Notes: a model not told the origin generated them from the sequence alone. Positions 25,828 to 34,505 are shown, counted from the stretch's first letter. The stretch: DNA of 64,000 nt from Nonomuraea sediminis (GCF_018531495.1 NZ_JAHDTI010000003.1:558001-622000); one strand, 5' to 3'. Made by a program: numbers and translations.

Positions 25828-26232
25828 GTGGGTCTGGTCACTGCCGTGACGTGGTCGTTCACCGCGCTGGTCGGGATCTACCTGCTCTATCTGTGGTTGT
25901 CGGGCGGCGGGCTGCGACAACAGGCGACCAAAGTGACCCGGTTCCCGGTGGTCCTGATCTTCTCCCATCCCACGCTGGCCGTGACCGGGCTGGTGTGCTG
26001 GGTGGCGTTCCTGCTGACCGGTAGCAAGGTGCTGGCCTGGGTGTCGTTCGGGGTGCTCGCCTCGGCGGCGCTGCTCGGGTTCACCATGTTCACCCGGTGG
26101 CTGGGCGGCGGGCGCCACGCCAGGGGGGCCGAGCGGCGTTTTCCCGTGCTGGCCGTACTGCTGCACGGTCTTGCCGGGGTGGCCACCTTCGTGCTGGTGC
26201 TGCTGACGGCGAGCGTGGCCAGGAGCCTGTGA
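25828..26232 (+). CDS. Four-helix membrane protein of unknown function
   Basis: 134 residues, GTG start behind a strong AGGAGG at 6 nt. Hydrophobic segments are about 5-25, 41-63, 69-88 and 107-130. A charged loop (GGGRHARGAERRF) lies between the third and fourth. It has no recognised domain. The preceding gap (25696-25827) holds two AGCGCTT direct repeats and no other feature. Confidence 0.75.
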   Translation: MGLVTAVTWSFTALVGIYLLYLWLSGGGLRQQATKVTRFPVVLIFSHPTLAVTGLVCWVAFLLTGSKVLAWVSFGVLASAALLGFTMFTRWLGGGRHARGAERRFPVLAVLLHGLAGVATFVLVLLTASVARSL

Positions 26233-26250
26233 GCTGCGACCGGGGTAGTT

Positions 26251-26266
26251 GAGAAATCGATTACTC
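26251..26266. promoter_or_regulatory. LacI-type operator 1 (GH43-like gene)
   Basis: GAGAAATCGATTACTC is a near-perfect palindrome with central AATCGATT. It lies 90 nt before the start codon and resembles operator 2. Confidence 0.55.
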
Positions 26267-26300
26267 GTACTTTGCGGATAAACCTTGACGATCCGCGGGA

Positions 26301-26326
26301 GTTGCGAGAAAACGATTTCCAGCAAC
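26301..26326. promoter_or_regulatory. LacI-type operator 2 (GH43-like gene)
   Basis: This is a 26-bp interrupted palindrome: GTTGC, 2 nt, GAAA-n-CG-n-TTTC, 2 nt, GCAAC. The CG-centred GAAA/TTTC core is typical of LacI-family sugar repressors. A TTGACG box (26285-26290) is just upstream, so binding would block the promoter. Confidence 0.65.
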
Positions 26327-26355
26327 CTGTCCGCCTCGAGAATGCGATCCGCGCC

Positions 26356-28362
26356 ATGAAGAGGTTGTTCAGCATCAGCGCGCTCTGCGCGCTCCTGGTC
26401 TCGTCCCTGATCTGCTTACCCGCCGCGGCCGCGCCGTGGCCGGCCCAGGAACCCGACCTCGCCTGGCCCACCGCCGGCACCTTCGACCACGTGTGGAACC
26501 CGGGCAGAGGCACCTACAACGGAAGGGAGGGGCAGCTCTACATCAACGACCACACCCTCATCTACGACGGCCAGAAATGGCACCTGTTCGGCATCACCGG
26601 CGTGGCGGATCCGCCGGACCCCGACGGTGAGGACCAGCTCGCCCACGCCACCGCGCCGGCCCTGGCCGGGCCGTGGCACAAGGAGCCTGACGTGCTCACC
26701 AACCCGGACGCCTATGGCGAGAGCCACGTCTGGGCCCCGCACGTGGTCAAGAACGGCGGCACCTACTACATGTTCTACGCCGCCGGCAGCGCCGACACCG
26801 CGAAGATCAAGTACGCCACGTCCACGGACCTCATGAACTGGCACCGCGAGGGGATCGCCTTCATCGACGGCGCGGAGGCCAGGGACCCGATGGTCACGTG
26901 GATCGACGGCCAGTGGGTGATGTACTACACCTCGACCACGACGGGCAGCGTCGGCAACTACGCGGTCGCCTACCGGACCAGCCCCGACCTGAGGTCCTGG
27001 AGTCCCCGGCACATCGCCTACAGCGATCCCGTGGTCGGCTGGGTGTTCGAGCTCACCGAGTCGCCGTTCGTGGTCCAGCGGGACGGCTGGTGGTACCTGT
27101 TCATCGGCCCGCGCGGCGGCTACGCCGGCACCGACGTCTACCGCAGCCGCACCCCCTACAGCTTCTCGATCAACGACTACGCGGGCCACATCGCCGCGCA
27201 CGCCGCCGAGGTCGTCCAGGCCGGCGCCTCCTGGTGGGTCACCGGGGCGGGCTGGTACCAGCAGGGAGTGTGGCTGGCCCCGCTGACGTGGGCGGCCGAC
27301 CCGCCGCTGTGGCAGAGCGCGCAGAACCCGGCCGTCGCGGCGAACGCCGACGGCAGGCTCGAGGTCTTCGCCATGGAGCCGGGCAGCAACAACCTGTTCC
27401 ACCGCTGGCAGACCGCGCCGAGCGGGTCGTGGAGCGGATGGGAGAGGTTCGGAGACTCGGCGGGAGCCGTACCGACCGTCGGGCGTAACGCCGACGGCAG
27501 CCTGGAGGTCTTCGCGCTCAGCCCCGGCGGGACGGGCATCTACCACCGCCGGCAGACCGGCCCGAACGGCGGGTGGAGCGACTGGGCGCCCTTCGGCGGT
27601 CCCGCGGGCGCGGCGCCGGTGGTCGGGCAGAACGCGGACGGGCGGCTCGAAGTCTTCGCGCTCGGCCCCGCGGGCAGCGGCCTGTTCCACCGCTGGCAGA
27701 CCGCGCCCAGCGGCGGGTGGAGCGACTGGGCCTCCTTCGGCGGTCCCGCGGGCGGCCCGCCCACCGTCGGACGCAACGCCGACGGCCGGCTCGAGGTCTT
27801 CAGCCTGGACCCCGGCGGCACCGGGCTGCACCACCGCTGGCAGCTGACGCCCAGCGGCGGATGGAGCGACTGGGCGCCCTTCGGCGGTCCCGCCGCCGCG
27901 GCTCCCACGGTCGGCCAGAACGCGGACGGACGGCTGGAGGTCTTCGCCCTGGCTCCCGGCGGGGCGGCGCTCAATCACCGCTGGCAGCTGACGCCCAGCG
28001 GCGGGTGGAGCGACTGGGCCTCCTTCGGCGGCCCCGCGGGCGGCCCGCCCACCGTCGGACGCAACGTCGACGGACGGCTCGAGCTCTTCGCCCTGGCTCC
28101 CGGCGGTACCTCCATCGCCAACCGGCACCAGCTCGCGCCCAGCGGCGGGTGGAGCGACTGGGACGGCGCCTTCGGCCCCACGGCCGCGGGCTGCTCACCC
28201 ACGGTCGCGAGCAACGCCGACGGCCGCCTGGAAATCCTCGCCCTCGGACCGGAGGGACGCGGCGTCTTCGACCGCTACCAGACGGCGCCGAACAACGGCT
28301 GGAGCCCTTGGACCTCCTTCGGCCAGTGGTCCGCCGGCCTCCCCTGCGCCGCCCCCTACTGA
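26356..28362 (+). CDS. Secreted GH43-like enzyme with C-terminal seven-repeat PLL-type lectin propeller
   Basis: 668 residues from ATG 26356. Signal peptide about 1-26 (ALCALLVSSLICLPAAAA). Residues about 40-320 look like a GH43/GH32 five-bladed propeller, with candidate acids in DHTLIYDGQKWHLFG, EARDPMVTWIDGQWVMYYT and WVFELTESPFVVQ. From about 325 there are seven repeats of ~48 residues built on NADGRLEVFALGPGG and SGGWSDWAPFGGPAG, as in the PLL/DUF346 tectonin-like lectins. It is probably an exported glycosidase that binds a glycan through the second propeller (inference). Two LacI-type operators precede it and a terminator follows. Confidence 0.87.
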   Translation: MKRLFSISALCALLVSSLICLPAAAAPWPAQEPDLAWPTAGTFDHVWNPGRGTYNGREGQLYINDHTLIYDGQKWHLFGITGVADPPDPDGEDQLAHATAPALAGPWHKEPDVLTNPDAYGESHVWAPHVVKNGGTYYMFYAAGSADTAKIKYATSTDLMNWHREGIAFIDGAEARDPMVTWIDGQWVMYYTSTTTGSVGNYAVAYRTSPDLRSWSPRHIAYSDPVVGWVFELTESPFVVQRDGWWYLFIGPRGGYAGTDVYRSRTPYSFSINDYAGHIAAHAAEVVQAGASWWVTGAGWYQQGVWLAPLTWAADPPLWQSAQNPAVAANADGRLEVFAMEPGSNNLFHRWQTAPSGSWSGWERFGDSAGAVPTVGRNADGSLEVFALSPGGTGIYHRRQTGPNGGWSDWAPFGGPAGAAPVVGQNADGRLEVFALGPAGSGLFHRWQTAPSGGWSDWASFGGPAGGPPTVGRNADGRLEVFSLDPGGTGLHHRWQLTPSGGWSDWAPFGGPAAAAPTVGQNADGRLEVFALAPGGAALNHRWQLTPSGGWSDWASFGGPAGGPPTVGRNVDGRLELFALAPGGTSIANRHQLAPSGGWSDWDGAFGPTAAGCSPTVASNADGRLEILALGPEGRGVFDRYQTAPNNGWSPWTSFGQWSAGLPCAAPY

Positions 28363-28372
28363 CCCCACCCTC

Positions 28373-28408
28373 GGCGGGCCGCCCTCTCCCGCGGCCCGCC
28401 CTTCCCTT
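28373..28408 (+). terminator. Terminator after the GH43-like gene
   Basis: Perfect 10-bp stem GGCGGGCCGC/GCGGCCCGCC with an 8-nt loop, followed by CTTCCCTT. Confidence 0.85.
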
Positions 28409-28480
28409 GCCCTCCAGCGCACCGCTTCCCGTTCTCTCCTTGTACGGCAACCCACCCGACTCTTGTACGGCAAGACTCTT

Positions 28481-28784
28481 GTACGGCAAGCCACCCAACC
28501 GCCACCCACCGCACTTCGGCCGCCCCCTGTCCAGGGAGACGCTCCTCCAGCGACGCATGGCCGGCCACCGTTACGACTCCACTCCAACCCGACACGCACG
28601 GCCCTCCGAACCCGGGCACGCCCTCCGACCTGCCACCCACGAACGAGGCGCTCGCCCCACTCGCGAACGCGGCACCCGCCCAGCCCGCGAGCGTGGTGCC
28701 CGCCCCGCCGTACACGGCCGCCGAACTCCGCCGTACCTGGGCGCCGGACTTCGCCGTACACCGCCTCGCCGACCCGGCGCCTGA
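28481..28784. repeat. Long GTACGGC element, R copy
   Basis: Roughly 90% identical by eye to the reverse complement of 21585-21893. It starts GTACGGCAAGCCACCC and passes CCCCTGTCCAGGGAGACGCT and GCACGGCCCTCCGAACCC. It ends in the 23-nt units with CCGCCGTACACGG and CCGCCGTACCTGG, then CTCGCCGACCCGGCGCCTG. Two short CTTGTACGGCAA fragments lie just before it. Confidence 0.9.
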
Positions 28785-28865
28785 GGACGCCCCGGCGAGC
28801 GCCCGTTCTGGCGCGTAGCCGGAGGCCTCTCACCCGTCGACCACCCTGCCCCGCCGCACGCGAGC

Positions 28866-29505
28866 GCCGGATCCCGCCATACGCGGCCGCCGGTCTCCGC
28901 CGTACCCGGGCACCAAAACCCGCCCTACGTAGACGCCGGACTCCGCCGTACACGGGCGCCGGACTCCGCCGTACGCCCTCTCGCCGCACCGGCGCCTGGG
29001 AACGCCCCGGCGGGCGGCCCGTCCTAGCGCGCAGCCGAAGGACCCTCACCCGTCGGCCACCCTGCCCCGCCGCACGCGGCCGCCGGATCCCGCCGTACGC
29101 GGCTGCCAGTCTCCGCCGTACCCGGGCGCCAAAGCCCGCCGTACGTAGACGCCGGACTCCGCCGTACATGGGCGCCGGACTCCGCCGTACACCGTCTCGC
29201 CGCCCCGGCGCCTGGGGACGCCCCGGCCGGGTCGTGCCGGACGCCCGCATACCTCCTCGCCCCGGCGACCACCCTGCCCGCCGTACATGGACGCCGGTCT
29301 CCGCCGTACCCGGGCGCCAAAGCCCGCCGTACGTAGACACCGGTCTCCGCCGTACATGGGCGCCGGACTCCGCCGTACGCCGTCTCGTCGACCCGGCGCC
29401 TGGGAACTCCCCGGCGGGGTCGTGCCGGACCCCCGCATACCTCCTCGCCCCGGCGACCACCCTGGCCGGCATACGTGGGCGCCGGTCACTGCTGTACACG
29501 TCCTC
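28866..29505. repeat. Tandem cassettes of 23-nt GTACGGC units
   Basis: Three cassettes each hold about five consecutive 23-nt units with the form GCC(GG)ACTCCGCCGTAC plus two variable bases and a GGGC-like end. They are followed by CTCGCCGNCCCGGCGCCTGG and a ~90-nt unique-looking stretch. Unit runs are near 28866-28980, 29082-29195 and 29275-29385, with remnants to 29505. A 168-bp segment at 29109-29276 is repeated at 29297-29464. All frames are open here because of composition; I see no gene in 28409-29578. Confidence 0.85.
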
Positions 29506-29578
29506 GCCGAGTCGGTGGCTGGGAGGGCTGGGTGGGGGCTGCTCGCGTGGGGGTGATCGGGCCTGGTTTGGGCGGAGG

Positions 29579-30037
29579 TTAGGTGTCGGCGAGGACGAGC
29601 ATGATGTGTTCGTTCTCGCCGTGGCGGATCATGCCGGTGCGGCAGAAGCCGCAGCGTTCCAGGAGGCGGACCGAACCCGTGTTGCCCTCGTAGGGGTCGG
29701 CGTAGAGGGGGCGGGCCTTTTCCACTTGGAGGAAGAGCTGGAGGGCCTTGGTGCCGATGCCCCGGCCCCAGTATTCGCGGCCGAACCAGTAGCCGACGAA
29801 GCGCTTGTCCTCCTCCCACCAGGCCACGAGGTTGCCGGCCGTCTCGCCGTCGACCGTGACCGTCTGGACGAAGACCTCGGGGTCGCCGAGGATCCTCTCG
29901 GCCCAGTGGGTCATGAAACGGTCGCGCTCACGGGGTGCGAACAGCGACCTGCTGGTGGCCTCAGGGTCGTTCTCCTGCTGGTAGAACACCTCGAGATCGT
30001 CCTGCTCGACGTCTCTCAGCCGCACTTCTTCTCCCAT
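29579..30037 (-). CDS. GNAT-family N-acetyltransferase
   Basis: 152 residues, RimJ/RimL-like. The N-terminus VRLRDVEQDDLEVFYQQEND and the acetyl-CoA loop YWGRGIGTKALQLFLQ are clear, followed by NTGSVRLLERCGFCRTGMI near the end. This subgroup acetylates protein N-termini or small amines; the substrate is unknown. It is divergent from the aldehyde dehydrogenase, and its start is 88 nt away. The region downstream is the repeat block. Confidence 0.9.
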   Translation of the reverse strand: MGEEVRLRDVEQDDLEVFYQQENDPEATSRSLFAPRERDRFMTHWAERILGDPEVFVQTVTVDGETAGNLVAWWEEDKRFVGYWFGREYWGRGIGTKALQLFLQVEKARPLYADPYEGNTGSVRLLERCGFCRTGMIRHGENEHIMLVLADT

Positions 30038-30106
30038 GGCATCCGAGTGTGCCAGGAGTCGCCGACACTTTGACCGACCGGGGTTCGCCTATCGGCGGGA
30101 GGCAAG

Positions 30107-30120
30107 CAAGCATATGCTTG
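30107..30120. promoter_or_regulatory. Operator palindrome over the aldehyde dehydrogenase -10 box
   Basis: CAAGCATATGCTTG is a perfect 14-bp palindrome. It contains TATGCT (30113-30118), which lies 7 nt before the GTG at 30126. A bound repressor would cover the promoter. Confidence 0.65.
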
Positions 30121-30125
30121 GGCGC

Positions 30126-31559
30126 GTGACTGAGTATCGCAACCTCATCGGCGGCAGGCTCACGGCGGCGCGCGACGGCAGGACCCTGGAAACGGTGAAC
30201 CCGGCCACCGGCGAGCCGTGGGCGACGATCCCGAGGAGCGGGCCCGAGGACGCCGAGGACGCCGTCGCGAAAGCGGGCGAGGCGTTCCCCAAGTGGGCGG
30301 CGATGCCCGCGCTCGGCAGGGCGTACTTCCTGCGCAAGGTGGCCGAGATCTTCGCCGAGCACGCCGAGGAGCTGGCCAGGCTGGAGACCCGCGACAACGG
30401 CAGGATCCTGCGCGACACGCTCAAGCGGGACCTGCCCGGCATGACGCACCTGTGGCAGCTGGCCGCCGGCCAGTGCCTGGAGGCCGTCAAGGGCGAGACG
30501 GTGATCCTGGGCCCCGACGCGCTGGGGATCACCCGGCGCGAGCCGTACGGCGTGGCCCTGTGCATCATCCCGTGGAACTCCCCCATCTCGACGTTCTCCG
30601 CCAAGGCGGCGTTCGCGCTGGCGGCGGGCAACACGGTGATCGTCAAGCCGGCCGAGCAGGCGTCCGCGTCGGTGCTGCGGCTGGGCGAGCTGCTGGCCGG
30701 GGTCTTCCCGCCCGGCGTGCTCAACATCGTCAGCGGCCTGGGCGAGGAGGTCGGCGAGGCGCTGGTACGGCACCGCGGCGTGCACAAGATCAGCCTGACG
30801 GGGTCGACGGAGACGGGCCTGGCCATCACGCGAGCCGCCGGGATCAAGCCGCTGACGTTCGAGCTGGGCGGCAAATCCCCGAATATCGTCTTCCCCGACG
30901 CCGACCTGGACGCCGCCGCCCAGGGCGTGACGGTCAACTCGATCTACACGGGCAACGCGGGCCAGGTCTGCGCGGCAGGCTCCCGCATCCTCATCCACCG
31001 CCAGATCTGGGATGAGATGCTCGGAAGAATCCAGGATATTTCGGCAAAAATCCGGATCGGTGATCCCGGCGACCTCGAGACCGAGATGGGCCCCATCGTC
31101 TCCAAGGGCCAGTACGACAGGGTGACGGGATACCTGGAGCTGGCCGAGAAGGAGGGCGCCGAGAAGGTCTTCGGCGGCGGCACGGGCGCCGAGGTAATGC
31201 CCGGGATGCCGGGCGGCTACTGGGTCTCCCCCACCCTCTACACCACCACCGACAACGCCCTGCGGGTCTGCCAGGAGGAGATCTTCGGCCCCGTCGCCGT
31301 CGCCATCCCGTTCGACACCGACGACGAGGCCCTGCGGATCTCCAACGACTCCGCCTATGGCCTGGCCGCCGGACTGTGGACCAGGGACCTGTCCAGAGCC
31401 CACCGCTTCGTGCGGGACCTGCAGAGCGGCACCGTCTGGGTGAACACCTTCCGCCAGATGCCCCCTGGCCTGCCCTTCGGCGGCGTCAAGGACAGCGGCT
31501 ACGGCCACGACGCCGTCCTCCAGTACACCAGGGAGAAAGCGGCGATCATCCAGACTTAG
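30126..31559 (+). CDS. Aldehyde dehydrogenase (NAD(P)-dependent)
   Basis: 477 residues from GTG 30126; an ATG at 30114 lies inside the operator and is less likely. The ALDH family motifs are intact: PWNSPISTFSAKAAFALAAG, NTVIVKPAEQASASV, the general base in FELGGKSPNIVFPDADLD, and the catalytic Cys in NAGQVCAAGSRILI. EEIFGPVAVAIPF and the C-terminal FGGVKDSGYGHDAVLQYTRE follow. Length is normal. The substrate is not evident. It is followed 18 nt later by the TPR gene, which has its own TANNNT box. Confidence 0.94.
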   Translation: MTEYRNLIGGRLTAARDGRTLETVNPATGEPWATIPRSGPEDAEDAVAKAGEAFPKWAAMPALGRAYFLRKVAEIFAEHAEELARLETRDNGRILRDTLKRDLPGMTHLWQLAAGQCLEAVKGETVILGPDALGITRREPYGVALCIIPWNSPISTFSAKAAFALAAGNTVIVKPAEQASASVLRLGELLAGVFPPGVLNIVSGLGEEVGEALVRHRGVHKISLTGSTETGLAITRAAGIKPLTFELGGKSPNIVFPDADLDAAAQGVTVNSIYTGNAGQVCAAGSRILIHRQIWDEMLGRIQDISAKIRIGDPGDLETEMGPIVSKGQYDRVTGYLELAEKEGAEKVFGGGTGAEVMPGMPGGYWVSPTLYTTTDNALRVCQEEIFGPVAVAIPFDTDDEALRISNDSAYGLAAGLWTRDLSRAHRFVRDLQSGTVWVNTFRQMPPGLPFGGVKDSGYGHDAVLQYTREKAAIIQT

Positions 31560-31577
31560 TCCGATAGATTCCCCTCT

Positions 31578-32438
31578 ATGAGCGAGGAGATCACGGAGGC
31601 CGCGGCCCAGTCCCACGCCTCCGTGCTGCGCAGCCGCGCCGAATCCTACGTCGCGCTGGGCAGGTACGAGGCGGCCGTCGCCGACCTGACCGAGGCGATC
31701 AGCCTGGTCCCCGACAACGCCCGCTCGTGGCGGCTGCGCGGCGAGAGCCACCGGCTGATCGGCCGCTACGAGGCCGCGCTCACCGACTTCGACGAGGCGA
31801 TCAGGCTGGAGCCCGACAGCTCCTACGCCCTCGGCTCCCGCGGGCAGACCCTGGCCTCGCTCGGCCGCGTGGAGGAGGCCATGGCCGACTACGACCACGC
31901 GCTGCTGCTCGCGCCCGAGTCGCCGTGGATCCTGGAGGCCCGCGCCAACGCCCTGGCAGACCTGGGCCGCTTCGAGGACGCGCTGGACGAGCACGCCAAG
32001 ATCATCGCGATCAACGAGACGCTGGCCTACTCCTGGCTGGCCAGGGGCGACCTCTACCAGCGCATGCACCTGTACGCCGAGGCGATCGACGACTACAGCA
32101 GGGCGCTGGAGGCCGACCCCGAGTACGCCAGGGCCTTCGCCCGCAGGGGCGACGCGCTGCGCATGATGGAGCGCTACCCGGAGGCGCTGGCCGACCTGAC
32201 CCGCGCGCTGGAGCTCGACCCGGACAACGAGCGGGCGCTGGCCGTGCGCGGCGCGGTCCGCAGCGAGCTGGGTGACAACGACAGCGCGCTGAAGGACCTC
32301 GACCGCGCGATCGAGCTGGCCCCCGACTACGTCTGGGCCTACCGCGTGCGCGGCGAGATCCTCCAGGAGCTCGAGCGCCACGAGGCCGCCGTCGCCGACT
32401 TCACCCGGGCCCTGGACCTGGAGTTCGGCGAGTCCTAG
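31578..32438 (+). CDS. TPR-repeat protein
   Basis: 286 residues composed almost entirely of about eight 34-residue tetratricopeptide repeats (GRYEAAVADLTEAISLVPDN, GRYEAALTDFDEAIRLEPDS, YPEALADLTRALELDPDN and similar). No signal peptide or enzymatic domain is seen. It should act as a protein-binding scaffold in the cytoplasm. TAGATT is 7 nt before the ATG (leaderless type). A hairpin follows the stop. Confidence 0.92.
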   Translation: MSEEITEAAAQSHASVLRSRAESYVALGRYEAAVADLTEAISLVPDNARSWRLRGESHRLIGRYEAALTDFDEAIRLEPDSSYALGSRGQTLASLGRVEEAMADYDHALLLAPESPWILEARANALADLGRFEDALDEHAKIIAINETLAYSWLARGDLYQRMHLYAEAIDDYSRALEADPEYARAFARRGDALRMMERYPEALADLTRALELDPDNERALAVRGAVRSELGDNDSALKDLDRAIELAPDYVWAYRVRGEILQELERHEAAVADFTRALDLEFGES

Positions 32439-32452
32439 CAGGTACGGCGTGC

Positions 32453-32478
32453 CTCCCCCGATCCGTGGACCGGGGGAA
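32453..32478 (+). terminator. Hairpin between the TPR and GNAT genes
   Basis: CCTCCCCCG and CGGGGGAAG flank a short loop. It lies between convergent genes and probably terminates the TPR transcript, possibly both. Confidence 0.5.
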
Positions 32479-32484
32479 GCCGGA

Positions 32485-33054
32485 TCACCGGCCCGGCCGC
32501 CACATGGGCCAGAACAGCGTCCCGTCGGGCAGGGCGAACGGCTCGCGGACCTGGTAGCCGTGCCGTGCGTACAGGTCGCGGCTGCCCGGGCTGCTGGCCT
32601 CCAGGTAGGCGGCCGTCCCGCCGAGCGCCGCGTGGTGGTGGTCGAGCAGCCTGCTGCCGATGCCCCGGCCGTGCCGGTCCGGGTGGACCGCCAGGAACGC
32701 CAGGTGGTGGTGCGGTTCGGCCGGGTGGTTGGCCTCGAACAGCTTGTCCAGCAGGCGGAAGCGCTCGAGGCAGTCGCCGGCGGCGGCCGCCAGCCTGGCG
32801 TCGTGGTCGGGCGGCTCGGGCAGGGGCCCGGTCATGGGGAACCAGACCGCGGCGGCGGGGCCGTCGTCGACGATGTCGACCTGGCCGTGCTCGATCGCGT
32901 GCTCGACGAGGATGCGGAAGTCGGCGGCGAGGATCCGGTGGCGGCGCTCGGGCTCGGGCACGAGGTAGGCGGTCGCCCGCAGCGGCAGGAACGCGGTGGC
33001 GATCAGGTCCGCCACCGCCTGCGCGTCGCCGGGCTCCGCCGGCCTGATCATCAT
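32485..33054 (-). CDS. GNAT-family N-acetyltransferase
   Basis: 189 residues. IRPAEPGDAQAVADLIATAF begins the fold and HHHLAFLAVHPDRHGRGIGS carries the acetyl-CoA loop, followed by LYARHGYQVREPFALPDGT. The start overlaps the permease stop by 4 nt (ATGA), so the two are coupled. A transporter-plus-acetyltransferase pair suggests uptake and acetylation of an amine or amino acid (inference). Confidence 0.88.
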   Translation of the reverse strand: MMIRPAEPGDAQAVADLIATAFLPLRATAYLVPEPERRHRILAADFRILVEHAIEHGQVDIVDDGPAAAVWFPMTGPLPEPPDHDARLAAAAGDCLERFRLLDKLFEANHPAEPHHHLAFLAVHPDRHGRGIGSRLLDHHHAALGGTAAYLEASSPGSRDLYARHGYQVREPFALPDGTLFWPMWRPGR

Positions 33055-34505
33055 CGGGCGGCCGCCTTGGCGCCCATCCCGACCAGGGTGTACACGCTCG
33101 GCTGGCCGTAGCGCAGGAACAGCGCCCAGCCGACGCCGAGCACCGCGACGACCGCGTAGACCAGCGGCAGGATCCAGGTGAGCGGGTCGCCCTTGGGCAC
33201 GCCGAGCAGCGCGTCGAAGTTCGTCACGCCCAGCCAGACCATCACGGCCAGCGCGATCGCGGCGGGGACGGGGGCGACGAAGCGGCGCAGCGCGCTCTCG
33301 CCGCTCGGCTGCCTGGCGAAGAACGCGATGATCGCCAGGGACGTGACGAAGATCAGCAGCAGGACGCCGAAGCCGCCGAAGGCGCCGCCGTAGAAGAACA
33401 GCTGGACCAGCGGGTCGAGCCCGAAGACGGCGTAGACGGCGATCACGATCAGCCCGATGAGGCTCTGCGTGACCGAGCCCACCACCGGCGCGCCCGAGCG
33501 CACCCCGGTGCGGCCGAAGAAGGCGGGCAGCACGCGCTCGCGGCCGAGCGCGAAGAAGTAGCGGGCGGTGGTGTTGTGGAAGGAGATCATCGCGGCGAAC
33601 ACGCTGGTGACGAACAGGACGCGGGCGATGTCCACCACGACGCCGCCGAGGTGCGCGGCCGCGAGGTTGAAGATCGTTTCGGCCTGCTCCTTCCTGGCGA
33701 TGTCCACGATCTTCGAGGGGCCGGTGGCGACCGTCATGGCCCACGACGACAGGGCGTACAGTCCGGCGATGATGGCGACGGCCGAGTACGTGGCGGTCGG
33801 GACGGTCCTGCGCGGATCGCGGCTCTCCTCCGAGAACACCACCGACGACTCGAACCCGACGAACCCCAGCGTGGCGATGACCAGCAGCGCGCCCACCCCG
33901 GGCACGAACAGCTCGCCGGGCGACAGCGTGGCCACCGACATGCCCTCGGGACCCGGGTTCGCGATGTCGGCGAGGTCGAAGAGCAGGATGACCGCGACCT
34001 CGGCGGTCAGCAGGATGGCCAGCAGCCGGCCGTTGACGTCGACCCGCATCATGCCCAGGACGCCGACCAGCACCCAGGCGACCAGCGAGACCGTCCACCA
34101 CGGCGGCGAGATGCCCGCCCACCGCTCGATGAGCGGCACCGCGGCGGTGCCGAGCGCGCCGTACAGGCCGACCTGCAGGGCGTTGTAGGCCACCAGCGCC
34201 ACCCAGGCGCCCGCGATGCCCGCGGGCCTGCCGATGCCGCGGCTGATGTAGGTGTAGAAGGCGCCGGCGTTGGCCATGTGGCGGGCCATCGCCACGTAGC
34301 CGACCGCGAACACGGCCAGCACGACGCCCACCACGAGGAAGGCGATCGGCAGTCCTGTGATGCCCGTGACGGCGTATCCGGTGGTGATCACTCCGGCGAC
34401 GACGGTGAGCGGCGCGGCGGCCGAGAGCACGAAGTACACCACGGAGGGGGCGCCGAGCCGGTCCGCCGCTAGCGCGCCGGCGATCGGGTCCTGCTGGGGT
34501 TGCAT
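33051..34505 (-). CDS. APC-superfamily amino acid/amine permease
   Basis: 484 residues from ATG 34505, preceded by AGGAAAG. Twelve membrane helices are expected. APC features include LSAAAPLTVVAGVITTGYAV in helix 1, the GAFYTYISRGIGRPAG loop, GFVGFESSVVFSEESRDPRR in helix 6, and SFHNTTARYFFALGRE after helix 8. The substrate is probably an amino acid or polyamine; specificity cannot be read. It is followed by the coupled acetyltransferase and preceded, 30 nt upstream, by the GPP34 gene on the same strand. Confidence 0.92.
   Translation of the reverse strand: MQPQQDPIAGALAADRLGAPSVVYFVLSAAAPLTVVAGVITTGYAVTGITGLPIAFLVVGVVLAVFAVGYVAMARHMANAGAFYTYISRGIGRPAGIAGAWVALVAYNALQVGLYGALGTAAVPLIERWAGISPPWWTVSLVAWVLVGVLGMMRVDVNGRLLAILLTAEVAVILLFDLADIANPGPEGMSVATLSPGELFVPGVGALLVIATLGFVGFESSVVFSEESRDPRRTVPTATYSAVAIIAGLYALSSWAMTVATGPSKIVDIARKEQAETIFNLAAAHLGGVVVDIARVLFVTSVFAAMISFHNTTARYFFALGRERVLPAFFGRTGVRSGAPVVGSVTQSLIGLIVIAVYAVFGLDPLVQLFFYGGAFGGFGVLLLIFVTSLAIIAFFARQPSGESALRRFVAPVPAAIALAVMVWLGVTNFDALLGVPKGDPLTWILPLVYAVVAVLGVGWALFLRYGQPSVYTLVGMGAKAAAR

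Noticed and set aside
21585-28784. Composite transposon or insertion sequence ends
   Set aside because: The inverted copies lack a transposase, short terminal repeats and visible target-site duplications.
28195-29499. A 434-codon open frame with repeated peptide segments across the GTACGGC arrays
   Set aside because: The 23-nt unit is not a multiple of three, so the peptide repeats change frame. Every frame is open because of high GC, and no start or ribosome site fits.
28866-29505. CRISPR array
   Set aside because: Units are contiguous 23-nt repeats without unique spacers of constant length, and there are no cas genes.
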